A stretch of 50,700 bases of DNA from contig CALDYJ010000182.1 of the NCBI GenBank assembly GCA_937941095.1, positions 1 through 50,700 on the forward strand, written 5' to 3'. This document shows, piece by piece, positions 34,090 to 43,958 of this stretch. Every line of letters begins with the position of its first letter. The first letter of the stretch is position 1. Origin of the DNA: an uncultured Saprospiraceae bacterium (GTDB lineage: Bacteria > Bacteroidota > Bacteroidia > Chitinophagales > Saprospiraceae). Made by a program: the position numbers and the translations under genes. The notes under the pieces are model-generated. The model saw nothing but the letters and a program-made list of their open reading frames with translations, did no database searches and had not been told where the DNA came from.

Positions 34090-35336
34090 TTCTTGTTATT
34101 CACCAATTCTTCCAAATGCTGAATGTACTTCTCCGCTAAAACCATTCTGTCAAAATTGTCTTTCGCATAATTATAACCGTTTTCACCATGCTTTGGTAAA
34201 AGTTCAGGATGCTTGAGGTAATACCTTATCTTTTCAGCAAAGTCTTGTGGATTTTCAGGTTCGACATATATACCACAGTCTGCATCTTCAACCAATTTTC
34301 TTGACACTCCATCGATAGCCATTAGAATAGGTTTTTTACAGCCCATGTAATCAAAAGTCTTATTGGAATAAATGGTTTTGAAGGTATCCACTTTCATCAA
34401 TACAGAAGTCCCTATATCTGCCGCCATGATGAATTTCATAATTTCTTTTTTAGGAACAGGATCATTAAAGATTACATTTTTAATGCCTCTCTTTTTAGCG
34501 TCTGCTACTAATTCATCCTTTCTATTTCCTCCTCCAACCAGTAAGAATACGGCATTCGTATCTTCAATAAGTTCTGCAGTATCCAATACCTGTACTAAGT
34601 GATTAGCAACACCATGTGCTCCTACGTATATGATGACTAACTTATCTTCAAGTCCTAGTTCTTTTTTGAAGGCTGGGGCATCAAAGCTTTCGTGCAATTC
34701 GTCTGAAATATTGAAATCCGTAGCATTGGGAATAAAAACAATTTTCTCAGAGGAAACGTTTTTATGTTCGATCAATTTTTCACGGAAAGCAGGAGTCAGT
34801 ACATTAATCAATGAAGATTTTCTATAAATAAATCCTTCTAACCAATAAGCAAAATTGATGAGCCTTTTATTTTTTAATACCCCAGTATCAATGGCTGACT
34901 CTGGCCAAAGATCTCGTATTTCAAATACCAGTGGAATTCGTTTTAATCTTGAAAGTACATATCCAGTAATTCCGTTTAAAAGATTCGGTGAGGAGACTAA
35001 TACCAGATCAAACTTTGATCGAGCTTTAAAAATTCCTCCAATAATACTTGAAATCACGAAAGATAAATATCCCCAAAAACGACCGAGGTAACTTGCATTG
35101 TAAGCTGGAGATACGTAGCATCTTATGACTTCGATGTTTTCATCGTATTGTTCTCGCACTAAAAACTTTCCTTTATATCCTTCTGGCACTTCAGCTTTCG
35201 AGGCATAATGGATGATGCCCCCCAAAACAGTAACTTTGTGACCTTGGCGAGCCCAACTTTCACACATTTCATTAAACCTTGATCCACCAATTACCTCCTT
35301 ATCATGAAAGTATTGATATACTAAAAGTATATTCAT
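34086..35336 (-). CDS. GT4-family glycosyltransferase (WbuB-like)
   Basis: 416 residues, GT-B fold. N-terminal MNILLVYQYFHDKEVIGGSR, the segment LVFEIRDLWPESAIDTGVLK near residue 140 (typical of WbuB-like enzymes) and the C-terminal nucleotide-sugar site around YSNKTFDYMGCKKPILMAID, with the E of the EX7E motif in VEDADCGIYVEPENP. Overlaps the lyase gene and the sulfotransferase gene by 4 bp each. Confidence 0.92.
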   Translation of the reverse strand: MNILLVYQYFHDKEVIGGSRFNEMCESWARQGHKVTVLGGIIHYASKAEVPEGYKGKFLVREQYDENIEVIRCYVSPAYNASYLGRFWGYLSFVISSIIGGIFKARSKFDLVLVSSPNLLNGITGYVLSRLKRIPLVFEIRDLWPESAIDTGVLKNKRLINFAYWLEGFIYRKSSLINVLTPAFREKLIEHKNVSSEKIVFIPNATDFNISDELHESFDAPAFKKELGLEDKLVIIYVGAHGVANHLVQVLDTAELIEDTNAVFLLVGGGNRKDELVADAKKRGIKNVIFNDPVPKKEIMKFIMAADIGTSVLMKVDTFKTIYSNKTFDYMGCKKPILMAIDGVSRKLVEDADCGIYVEPENPQDFAEKIRYYLKHPELLPKHGENGYNYAKDNFDRMVLAEKYIQHLEELVNNKK

Positions 35337-37234
35337 CTTAAATTAATTCTTGTTCTAATGATACTATGTTTGCTTGTAAAACAAATGGTTTCGGCATCTT
35401 CTAACTGTCCATACAAGGGAGAATGCCAAGAATTGATTTTCTTTGCTTCTATTGGTCCGCTATCGTCTTCAGCTTCAATTGTAAATAAAGCCTTAAATTC
35501 CGGAGAAGGATTCCAATACTGATGAATGTCTTTACCGCTGTTGTGTTGTACTTCATCTGTAACTTCCCAAGAAGGAATCCCTTTCTTTTTCTTTATCGTT
35601 CTATGTTGAGTTATGTCACTACCCAATTGTTTATAAACTTCTGCAGATCCCTTATAAAAATAGAAATCAGTTTCTTCATTCAATACATTGGAAATTCCTT
35701 TTGACCAATTCAACCAAATGAACCTAGGTCCTTTTTTCATTTGGTCTTGCCCCCCAATGCTAACGGTATTATGGGCAGGAGTTCCATTAAAATGATTGAT
35801 GTACTTTTGATCCGTATTATACTTATAAGTCCCTGAATCTCTCAATACATTGACTCCTTTGTACCAGATGTCCAAGTGCAAGTTGTCGGCATGGGAAGGA
35901 CGATGTTGGTGTTGGCAATTCCTCACAAAAGTGAAGCTATCTTTTTCTTTTATAGTAGCTATCCCTCCTTTTTCAAAGAGCTTTATTGCCTTATCATCAA
36001 GGTGAACTCGTGACTTTTTTTGTCTACTTGTATTTTGATTTAACCAATGAACATCTTCTTTTAAAAGTTCATCTTTGGCATAAAGAAACTCTTTATTAAA
36101 AAAGTAGTAAAGCGCATTTATCTGTGGACGATAATCTCGATGATGACCATCGCTTAATTTAAAAAATAGCGCTCCATCATCTGGCCCCATATGAGGTAGA
36201 AAACCAGTTTTAGGATCACAACATTTTGCAAGATACTCAATACTTGCTTTTGCTCGCTGGTAACATACTTCTGTAAACGTTTCATCATTGGCCTCAGCCA
36301 AATAAAAAGCATAAGTCATCAACTGCAGTACTACTCGCTGATAATTATGAGAATACTGCAAATATGTGCCATCTTCATAAACTTGATAAGCAATCTCTTC
36401 TTCAAACCACTTTTTGCCTTTTGTTTTCCAATTTTTTGCATCAGCTAAAAAAGGAAATAATAGTCCGCCTAAATAAAGCATCAAGGTTTCTGTGATTGCA
36501 TGATTATTTCTAACTGTGATTCTAGAAAAATTGATGTTGCTATAAACGTGTTTCAGTTGAGCATTAATGGTGGATATAATTTTCTGAAACCGCTCTTCGT
36601 TCAAGGATTTATGTTCCCTATAATAATACAAGGCAAAAGTCCAGTTTATAATTCTAATGGAAATTTCTTGAGAACAAATAAAGTTAGGTCCTTGATTTAT
36701 AGGATTACTTTTTATCCACGAATCTATCTCACTAAACACAAGTTCAGCGTTGTCTTTTTCAAAATGATAATCATGTCTAATTAATGTGTACAAGAAAGAG
36801 AACCTAGATTTTTCCCATACGTATTTGATGTCTCCGGCTTCTTTAGAAAGGTCTTGGATTTCAGTCCAATGAACTAATTTGTATTCATGACCAGAATCCG
36901 GATTTTTCAACCAATTGTAATCTTTCCCTATTGTAAAAGGGGTTGATTGAAAATAAGTAAGTATCCCTTTTTCAACAAAATTATTGTATTGCTCTTCAAG
37001 AAGAGAATGATTAATCTTGGGGAAAGAAAGATCTCCTTTTTTATTAAAAAAGAAGTTGGGTGCCTGTTTTCTCCAATCGGCTAAACTAATGTAAGATTCT
37101 TTAGGAACCTGAACCGGAAAAGACTTTTTTAAAAGACCTGACTTTTTCTTAAACTCGTACAAGCCTCGATAGGCTACATACTTCCAGCCCATATTCTTTG
37201 CTACTTGATTAATAACTTTTACTTTTTGAATCAA
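35333..37234 (-). CDS. Heparinase II/III-family polysaccharide lyase
   Basis: 633 residues. N-terminal alpha/alpha toroid with RNNHAITETLMLYLGGLLFP and a Tyr-containing stretch GTYLQYSHNYQRVVL; C-terminal beta-sheet domain with RPSHADNLHLDIWYKGVNVL, RDSGTYKYN and FNGTPAHNTVSIGG. No signal peptide is evident, so it may act inside or be exported non-classically. Lyases of this type cleave uronic-acid-containing chains by beta-elimination; inside a synthesis cluster it may trim polymer or control its length, as alginate lyases do. Confidence 0.85.
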   Translation of the reverse strand: MIQKVKVINQVAKNMGWKYVAYRGLYEFKKKSGLLKKSFPVQVPKESYISLADWRKQAPNFFFNKKGDLSFPKINHSLLEEQYNNFVEKGILTYFQSTPFTIGKDYNWLKNPDSGHEYKLVHWTEIQDLSKEAGDIKYVWEKSRFSFLYTLIRHDYHFEKDNAELVFSEIDSWIKSNPINQGPNFICSQEISIRIINWTFALYYYREHKSLNEERFQKIISTINAQLKHVYSNINFSRITVRNNHAITETLMLYLGGLLFPFLADAKNWKTKGKKWFEEEIAYQVYEDGTYLQYSHNYQRVVLQLMTYAFYLAEANDETFTEVCYQRAKASIEYLAKCCDPKTGFLPHMGPDDGALFFKLSDGHHRDYRPQINALYYFFNKEFLYAKDELLKEDVHWLNQNTSRQKKSRVHLDDKAIKLFEKGGIATIKEKDSFTFVRNCQHQHRPSHADNLHLDIWYKGVNVLRDSGTYKYNTDQKYINHFNGTPAHNTVSIGGQDQMKKGPRFIWLNWSKGISNVLNEETDFYFYKGSAEVYKQLGSDITQHRTIKKKKGIPSWEVTDEVQHNSGKDIHQYWNPSPEFKALFTIEAEDDSGPIEAKKINSWHSPLYGQLEDAETICFTSKHSIIRTRINLR

Positions 37235-37911
37235 GTAAGCTTCTTTTTCGCAATGACATAATATCCACCTGGTATCCGATCAGCTTGTTTAGAAAACTGC
37301 ATAACGTAATCTAGTAATTTTATTGGGTACAACAATACAGCAAATAAAGCTTTGAAAAGTGTATATAAAAAAGGCAGAATAACAGAAAATAAAACTGCAA
37401 AATATTCAACAGCAATTCTATAAAAACCGGATGATGAGCCTACGGTTATTCCTTGTTCTTCTACTTCAAAGCCTGACTTCTCTACCAGCTCCTTTATTCC
37501 TTCTTTTGTGAATCTCCAAAAATCAGTAGGCCCTGGATGATATCCTATAATAAAAGGTAATTGGCAATACAATGTCCCCCCAGGTTTAAGTACTCTATAA
37601 ATCTCGTTCATTGCTTGAAAAGGATCCTGTACATGTTCTAGCACTTCTTGTGTGATGACTAATCCAAAAGTACCATCATCCATGGGCATGTCTTCAGCCG
37701 AGCCTACAAAATCAATGTGCTCTCCCTCAAACAAATCCAAATTTTTAATCCTTTTGTCGTAGTTCGTAGTTCCCGCTCCTACATTCAGAGCAATCTCTTC
37801 TGGGCCTAATCTTGCCATGCATTTTTTCAAAGCACGTTTTACGGCACCACTCCTATTGTGGTCTCCATAAACCAATTGAACAAAGGCAAATCTTATGTCA
37901 CTATATTTCAT
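37231..37911 (-). CDS. Class I SAM-dependent methyltransferase
   Basis: 226 residues. Motif I is IALNVGAGTTNYDKRIKNLD, the motif IV region is LVITQEVLEHVQDPFQAMNE and motif VI VLKPGGTLYCQLPF. A C-terminal hydrophobic stretch (FAVLFSVILPFLYTLFKALF) suggests membrane association. Likely O-methylates a sugar or lipid-linked intermediate. Overlaps the lyase by 4 bp. Confidence 0.85.
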   Translation of the reverse strand: MKYSDIRFAFVQLVYGDHNRSGAVKRALKKCMARLGPEEIALNVGAGTTNYDKRIKNLDLFEGEHIDFVGSAEDMPMDDGTFGLVITQEVLEHVQDPFQAMNEIYRVLKPGGTLYCQLPFIIGYHPGPTDFWRFTKEGIKELVEKSGFEVEEQGITVGSSSGFYRIAVEYFAVLFSVILPFLYTLFKALFAVLLYPIKLLDYVMQFSKQADRIPGGYYVIAKKKLT

Positions 37912-37947
37912 CTTATTCTAAATCGTTCTTCGGTACTTTTCCTAAAA

Positions 37948-40062
37948 TTAAATTTGTATCCAAGCATTTGATTTTAATGATTCAACTGCTGCAATAGACG
38001 CACGACTAACGTTTATCAATTCATCAAAAGGTATCAATGCTTTACCTCCTTCTTTAGCTCTTTCCGTTAACATTTTAAATTGAGTTGCATGCCCTTTATC
38101 TAATTTCGTTTTTAACTTCGAAAATCCTGAGGTTCCATAACCAGTTGTTAATCTGAAGTTATCAACTACGATTACCTTACCTTCTGAATAAACTTCTATT
38201 CTTTCTTTGGAGTAAGATTTGTCGCCATTTGAAAAATAGTTAACTACACCATTATCTCCATTTTCGAATTTTAGTAAGATGCTGGCATTGTCTGTATTTT
38301 CTTCTGGGTTATTACCCATAGCATTCATACAGATGCTTTTAATTTTTGATCCAGAAATGTATGAAAGCAAATCAATCAAATGGCAAGCTTCTCCAATAAT
38401 TCTACCACCACCCACTTGCATGTCATGCACCCAAACATCTGGAGGAATGGTTCCCGCATTCATATTGGCTATCATGTTCTTTGGGGCAGAAGTTGAAACT
38501 AAGTCTTTGACCTTTTGGATATGTGGAGAAAATCTTCTATTAAATCCAATCGTTAACGTTACATTATTATTTTCATAAGCTTCAATAACCTGATTCAATT
38601 CAGTACTATTTAAAGCCAATGGTTTTTCAACAAAAACATTTTTTCCTGCATTAATTGCTTCTATGACCATAGGAGCATGCATGTTATGTCTAGTGGTGAT
38701 CATCACAGTATTCACCTCTGGATCACTTAATATTTTTTTGTAATCTGTAGTACTATCACCGATGCCATACTTTTTAGCCATAATCGTAGAACTAACTCCT
38801 CTTGCGCTAGCGATGGATTTAATGTTGGTTCCTATTTTGCCCATTGCTGGGAGGATTACCATCTTTGTGAAATTACCAGTTCCTATTATGCCTATGTTTC
38901 CAGCTGATGCTGAAAAATCTTTTGTGTTGACTTTTACAATAGTTTCAGGCGAAGAATTCTCAGGGTAGGCTATGATAGAAGCTATAGAATTTCTTTGTCC
39001 TATCTCGCCATAAATTTTATTGTAATCCTCAAGTTGAATGACTTCCGTAATCAGCGGCTTAAGTTTAAGCCTTCCTTTGGCCATAGAATCAAGTACAGTT
39101 TCAAAATTCCTCTTTTCTGTCCATCTAACATAACCTATCGGGTAATCAATCCCTTTTTGTTCGTAGTCATCATCATATCTTCCTGGTCCATAAGAACAAG
39201 ATACTTGAAAGCTAATTTCTTTATCGTAAAAATCAGAACGTCTGAGGTTTAGACCTATCACGCCTACTAGAATGACCTTACCTCTTTTTCTACACATTCT
39301 AGCTGCTTGAGAAATCAGTTCGTCTGTTTTTGCAGAAGCAGTTATGATGACCCCATCAGCTCCTACACCATTTGTTGCTGATTGTACAAATTTAACAGGG
39401 TCTATTCCCGATTTAGGATTGGCGACTTGTATCCCTTTCTCTTTTGCGATAGCCAATTTTGCATCGTCTAAATCAACGCCTATAACGTTGCATCCATTCG
39501 CCATAAGCAACTCCGCTGTTATCAAGCCTATTAAACCTAAACCTACTACCACCACTGTTTCACCCATCGTAGGATCTAATAAACGAATTCCTTGCAGTCC
39601 AATTGAACCTATTACTGTAAATGTCGCTTCTTCATCACTTACATTATCAGGTATGGCAGCAACTAGATTTTGAGGTACTGTAACAAATTCAGCATGGTGT
39701 CCATTAGAGGCCACTCTATCTCCAATCTTAAATCCAGAAACTCCTTCACCAACAGCGATCACCTTTCCTACATTACAATAACCTAAGGTTAATGGCTGAT
39801 CCAATCTTTTGAAGACTGCTTCCATAGTAGGCAATAATCCATCAGATTTTACTTTATCCAAAACCTGCTTCACTTTATCAGGTTGCTGTCTTGCTTTAGA
39901 AATCAAACTGGCTTTACCAAATTCAACAAGCATTCTTTCTGTTCCTAAAGAAACCAAAGTACGAGTGGTCTGAATTAAGACTTGTCCTTTACCAGCTTTA
40001 GGAGCGGGTATATCTTCAAGAATGGTTTCTCCTGATTTTAAATTTTGAATGATTTGTTTCAT
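37948..40062 (-). CDS. Zinc-type alcohol dehydrogenase / Gfo-Idh-MocA oxidoreductase fusion
   Basis: 704 residues in two halves. Residues 1-350 are a medium-chain dehydrogenase with LGYCNVGKVIAVGEGVSGFK and Rossmann VVVVGLGLIGLITAELLMAN; the catalytic zinc site is not canonical. Residues about 380-704 are Gfo/Idh/MocA with NIGIIGTGNFTKMVILPAMG and FVEKPLALN. This bi-domain form is well known in Bacteroidota and other polysaccharide clusters and often neighbours the heparinase-type protein and a methyltransferase, as here. It may oxidise a sugar nucleotide or sugar acid; the substrate is not known. Confidence 0.88.
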   Translation of the reverse strand: MKQIIQNLKSGETILEDIPAPKAGKGQVLIQTTRTLVSLGTERMLVEFGKASLISKARQQPDKVKQVLDKVKSDGLLPTMEAVFKRLDQPLTLGYCNVGKVIAVGEGVSGFKIGDRVASNGHHAEFVTVPQNLVAAIPDNVSDEEATFTVIGSIGLQGIRLLDPTMGETVVVVGLGLIGLITAELLMANGCNVIGVDLDDAKLAIAKEKGIQVANPKSGIDPVKFVQSATNGVGADGVIITASAKTDELISQAARMCRKRGKVILVGVIGLNLRRSDFYDKEISFQVSCSYGPGRYDDDYEQKGIDYPIGYVRWTEKRNFETVLDSMAKGRLKLKPLITEVIQLEDYNKIYGEIGQRNSIASIIAYPENSSPETIVKVNTKDFSASAGNIGIIGTGNFTKMVILPAMGKIGTNIKSIASARGVSSTIMAKKYGIGDSTTDYKKILSDPEVNTVMITTRHNMHAPMVIEAINAGKNVFVEKPLALNSTELNQVIEAYENNNVTLTIGFNRRFSPHIQKVKDLVSTSAPKNMIANMNAGTIPPDVWVHDMQVGGGRIIGEACHLIDLLSYISGSKIKSICMNAMGNNPEENTDNASILLKFENGDNGVVNYFSNGDKSYSKERIEVYSEGKVIVVDNFRLTTGYGTSGFSKLKTKLDKGHATQFKMLTERAKEGGKALIPFDELINVSRASIAAVESLKSNAWIQI

Positions 40063-40099
40063 GTTTATTTCTTCTAAACTATGTTTTTGAACTATTTAA

Positions 40100-41218
40100 T
40101 TATACTACTGCAATATTAGGCAATGCTATTTTTTCTTTTAGAATGTTAGCAATTCTTTTTGCTGCTGCTCCATCCCATAATGGTGGAATAACGCCCTGTT
40201 TACTTTTTCCTTCTAAGATGTCAACGAGTTGATCATGAACTGTCTTTGGATCTAAATCTTTCATTAAAAAATTTGTACCTAAGTCTACCGTAATTGGTCT
40301 TTCTGTAGAATCTCTAAAAGTCATACATGGTACTTGAAGAAAGGTTGTTTCTTCTTGAATTCCTCCAGAATCTGTAATGATCACCGCAGCATTATCCATT
40401 AACTTCAAGAATTCAAGATATCCTTGTGGTCCTAATAAAATTAATCCAGGTACATTCTTCAACTCTTCGTAAAGGCCAAACTTTTTGAAATTATTTGAAG
40501 TCCTTGGATGAATAGGAAAAACTAATTTCTTATACTTCACAGTATCCTTTATAATCTCTAAAATACTTTTACATCCTTCTTCGTTGTCGACATTAGCAGG
40601 TCGATGCATGGTTGTTAAAATGTACTCCCCTCTTGAAACATTAATGTCCTCAAGAATAGTTGATGTGCTTGCTTTTTCTTTAAAATGAACCAAAGAATCT
40701 ATCATTACATTTCCAACAAAGAAAACTTTGTCATCAGGAACTCCTTCTTTAGCAAGATTTATCATGCCACTTTGTTCTGTAATAAATAAGTAATTCGATA
40801 TGCTATCTGTCAGAATTCTATTTACTTCTTCTGGCATTTTTCTATCTCCACTCCTCAAGCCAGCTTCTACATGCGCTAAGGGCACACCCATCTTTACAGC
40901 TACAAGTGCACATGCTATTGTAGAGTTGACATCTCCTACTACTAAAACAAGGTCTGGTTTTTCATCTGCAACAATTTTCTCGAATTCAATCATAATCTTT
41001 GCAGTCACTTGGGTATGAGATCCTCCACCTATTCCAAGGTAATAATGAGGTTTCGGTAAGCCAAGTTGATTGAAAAAGATGTCACTCATTTTCTCATCGT
41101 AATGCTGCCCAGTGTGCACAATCTTAGATTCTATTTCTGGGTGTTCAGAAAATGCTCTATGTACAGGACCGATTTTCATAAAATTTGGTCTCGCTCCAAC
41201 AATGTTCAATACTTTCAT
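40100..41218 (-). CDS. wecB: UDP-N-acetylglucosamine 2-epimerase (non-hydrolysing, WecB/WbpI-like)
   Basis: 372 residues, GT-B-like fold. Characteristic VGARPNFMKIGPVHRAF at the start, HTGQHYDEKMSDIFF, HVEAGLRSGDRKMPEEVNR and ITDSGGIQEETTFLQVPCMT. It converts a UDP-GlcNAc-type sugar to the ManNAc form. With the WbpE/WbpD/WlbA-like genes at the right end of the window it would fit WbpI, giving a ManNAc3NAcA unit. Overlaps the next gene by 4 bp. Confidence 0.93.
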   Translation of the reverse strand: MKVLNIVGARPNFMKIGPVHRAFSEHPEIESKIVHTGQHYDEKMSDIFFNQLGLPKPHYYLGIGGGSHTQVTAKIMIEFEKIVADEKPDLVLVVGDVNSTIACALVAVKMGVPLAHVEAGLRSGDRKMPEEVNRILTDSISNYLFITEQSGMINLAKEGVPDDKVFFVGNVMIDSLVHFKEKASTSTILEDINVSRGEYILTTMHRPANVDNEEGCKSILEIIKDTVKYKKLVFPIHPRTSNNFKKFGLYEELKNVPGLILLGPQGYLEFLKLMDNAAVIITDSGGIQEETTFLQVPCMTFRDSTERPITVDLGTNFLMKDLDPKTVHDQLVDILEGKSKQGVIPPLWDGAAAKRIANILKEKIALPNIAVV

Positions 41219-42171
41219 CTTTCTAATATTTTTTTAATGAGATCATATCCGTTTATGATCTCAGATTTCTCGCTTATATAATTTTCTATGTTGATGAGTT
41301 TTTCTCTAAGGTCTTTATAATCTTTGTTTTTAAAAAGAATAACTCCTTTGGGTCTATCTACACAATCAGAGCAAACTACTTTTTTATCAAAGTAAAGCCC
41401 TTCTTTTACTGATAAAGAATCTCCATCCGTTAAAGTTGCTCTTATAAATATCTTACTCATCTTAATGATCTGAATAAAATCGTGCGGTTCAGTGATCATC
41501 AAAACATTTTGAGGAATGGCAATACCGTTACTTTCAAAATATTTTTTATAGTTACCTGATGGGTCCGAAAAAATCAATTGGTGCTCAGGTAAGCTTTCAA
41601 AAGTCTTCATTAGATCCGACCCACAGTAGATTTCTTCATTATTGACATCGAAGGAAATGTTATATGCATTTGTACAACACAAAATAGAATCACTAGCTGA
41701 AACAAAATCTTCCAAATGTTGGCTTATGTTTTTGGGAAGCGGCTTTATGTGTAATGGAGGAATAAATGCTGGAATCAACTTGGCATTTGCATTTAAATTT
41801 TTTCCTTTATCAAAGCTCCTTTGATTTATCAAAATAGGAACTGCTGCCCACTTAATTGCTAATTCATCAACTCTATTCCGAAATCCTTTATACCTTCCTA
41901 AGTTTCCATGAAAAGTAAACAACAATCTAGCACCGCTAATCTTTGATATTATCGTTAAAAACAACCTAATAAAACTGTTAGATGTATGAAGGAATACCGT
42001 GTTAAATTTAAAAAACTTACCAACGATATTCAGTAAATTACCTTTATTTAAATCTATGAATGCATAATCGAATTTATCTGCATCCATGGAATCTAATAAA
42101 CGTCTGACATGTATTGTTACACCTCCAATAGGGGGTGGAATCTTTCCAACAACTAATAAATTTTTACGCAA
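41215..42171 (-). CDS. Glycosyltransferase, GT-B type
   Basis: 318 residues. The N-terminus VVGKIPPPIGGVTIHVRRLL is the typical GT4 glycine-rich start, followed by LLFTFHGNLGRYKGFRN. The C-terminal domain is less conserved but has RATLTDGDSLSVKEGLYFDK in place of the usual acidic EX7E region. It abuts the GT2 gene without a gap. Donor and acceptor unknown. Confidence 0.8.
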   Translation of the reverse strand: MRKNLLVVGKIPPPIGGVTIHVRRLLDSMDADKFDYAFIDLNKGNLLNIVGKFFKFNTVFLHTSNSFIRLFLTIISKISGARLLFTFHGNLGRYKGFRNRVDELAIKWAAVPILINQRSFDKGKNLNANAKLIPAFIPPLHIKPLPKNISQHLEDFVSASDSILCCTNAYNISFDVNNEEIYCGSDLMKTFESLPEHQLIFSDPSGNYKKYFESNGIAIPQNVLMITEPHDFIQIIKMSKIFIRATLTDGDSLSVKEGLYFDKKVVCSDCVDRPKGVILFKNKDYKDLREKLINIENYISEKSEIINGYDLIKKILER

Positions 42172-43173
42172 TTAGTAAGTTAACTTTTTATTAAAAAAGA
42201 CATCTTGAAACAATTGCTTATCAACTCCTTCTAGTCTCCGTGCATCCGAAATTATTTTTTTAAACAACCTATAAGACTGACTTAAGCTAAAATTATAAGA
42301 ACGTCCTAACATCAATGTGCCGTAGGCAGCATTCATCAGAATATAAAAGAACCAAACAGGAAAAGAATAATAACTCTTCAGGTCTATGAACCTATTTAAA
42401 TAATGTATGTACACTCCTTCTATCGCTTTCTTGGATTCTCCTCTTGAAGCACCTACTTTATGATATATAATGGAATCAAAAACGACTGCCATTTTCTTTT
42501 TTTGTTTTCTCATTCTTAATGAAAACTCAAAATCCTCTTCTCCAAAAAAGAATTTATCTGATAAGTAGCCGCATTCATCTGGATCAAAATATAAAGCGCA
42601 ACCTGTTAATAAAGTGATTTTCCTGAAGCCAGTTTGTGGTACTGTAGAAATATTTGCTCTAGGATATAAATATTTTCGTGTAGCGAATGGATAAATGTAT
42701 CCGCCGCAATTCCAAATTTCATCGGCTGGTTCAAAATACCTGATCTGAGGTGTCATTGCTGAATAATCAGCATTTTCCTTTTTGAATTGAAATAGTTTTT
42801 CAAGCGCATCAGCTTCTAGTACCGTATCATTATTGAGAAGAAACACATCCTTACAGCCTAAAGTTTTTGCAATTTTAATGCCCTTGTTATTACCAATAGC
42901 AAAGCCATGGTTTTCTTTACTTTTAACCAAATAAACTTCCTTGTCCTTAGCTAAGCTTTTGACATCATCTTTATCAAGGTCATGTATTGCAAACAAGAAC
43001 TCATCCGATTCATTTAACCAAGCATCTATTTTTTGGTATGAATCATCTCCAGATCCATTATCAATCATGACAATGAAAAAGTCTTTATAAGTCTGTTGTT
43101 TTAAAGATTTAAGACAGTCAATAGAATCTTGCCAACCTTTATAATTAAGTATAATTACTGCTAGGTTTCTCAA
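42172..43173 (-). CDS. GT2-family glycosyltransferase
   Basis: 333 residues, GT-A fold: NLAVIILNYKGWQDSIDCLK, VMIDNGSGDD, the DxD-like LLNNDTVLE and the acceptor-side FFFGEEDFEFSLRMRK (ED motif). Rhamnosyl- or similar transferases in O-antigen loci look like this. A C-terminal hydrophobic region (FPVWFFYILMNAAYGTLML) suggests membrane contact. Overlaps the FkbM gene by 4 bp. Confidence 0.9.
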   Translation of the reverse strand: MRNLAVIILNYKGWQDSIDCLKSLKQQTYKDFFIVMIDNGSGDDSYQKIDAWLNESDEFLFAIHDLDKDDVKSLAKDKEVYLVKSKENHGFAIGNNKGIKIAKTLGCKDVFLLNNDTVLEADALEKLFQFKKENADYSAMTPQIRYFEPADEIWNCGGYIYPFATRKYLYPRANISTVPQTGFRKITLLTGCALYFDPDECGYLSDKFFFGEEDFEFSLRMRKQKKKMAVVFDSIIYHKVGASRGESKKAIEGVYIHYLNRFIDLKSYYSFPVWFFYILMNAAYGTLMLGRSYNFSLSQSYRLFKKIISDARRLEGVDKQLFQDVFFNKKLTY

Positions 43174-43958
43174 GCTGATAAAGTCTTTACTGGTCTAACT
43201 ATGAAATCTTCTAAGCCAGTTTCTTTTATCCCTAGATCTTGCTCCTCATATTCAAAGCCAAGTTCTGTCAAATAATCTAAACATCTTTTCTTTACTCCTG
43301 GAAGATGCCTATCATGAGTCGAAAGCAACATTAAAGGTTTATATTTTTTCAAGATTTGTTCTGCTCCTTTTAAAACATCAAATTCAGCACCTTCTGCATC
43401 TAACTTTATGATCGTTGGAGGCTGAGCGCCGGGAGTAGATTCTAAGAAATCGTCTAAGCCAATGGTTTTTACTTTAATGACGTCCGAACTTCTTTGATAC
43501 AAGGAAGAATCCTGAACATAAGTATTCCCCGAAGATTCCTGTATGTTTGAAAATTCAACTTCTCCCCTTTTATCAGATAAGGCATAAGGAAAAACTTTGA
43601 TGTTATTTATGTTATTTACTTTAGCATGATGATTCACCATTTCGATAAAGTGTGGCATTGGTTCAAAAGCAAAAATTGAATTTTCCTTTTTCAATTTTAA
43701 AGATGCAGCTACGGAATAGTATCCGGCATTTGCTCCGATGTCATAGAAGCAACCATTATCATCTAGGTTGTCAAGTATAAACTTGATCTGATCTTCTTCA
43801 TGATCTCCAATAAAAAATGCATTATTTCTAGATTTTAGATTCCACTTAAATCCCTTAAGTGGTCCTGACTTTATTGCTAAATCTTTGCTTTCAAAGTTTG
43901 GCATCTTTCTCATCAACTTTAAGTAAGCCTTATAAGGTGTTTGGCTGTCTATTTTCAT
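43170..43958 (-). CDS. FkbM-family methyltransferase
   Basis: 262 residues. SAM-binding motif GCFYDIGANAGYYSVAASLK, next acidic strand IFAFEPMPHFIEMVNHHAK and the FkbM marker IIKLDAEGAEFDVLKGAEQI. Probably O-methylates a glycan sugar. Its start lies 29 bp inside the end of the polymerase gene, so the two are coupled. Confidence 0.92.
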   Translation of the reverse strand: MKIDSQTPYKAYLKLMRKMPNFESKDLAIKSGPLKGFKWNLKSRNNAFFIGDHEEDQIKFILDNLDDNGCFYDIGANAGYYSVAASLKLKKENSIFAFEPMPHFIEMVNHHAKVNNINNIKVFPYALSDKRGEVEFSNIQESSGNTYVQDSSLYQRSSDVIKVKTIGLDDFLESTPGAQPPTIIKLDAEGAEFDVLKGAEQILKKYKPLMLLSTHDRHLPGVKKRCLDYLTELGFEYEEQDLGIKETGLEDFIVRPVKTLSA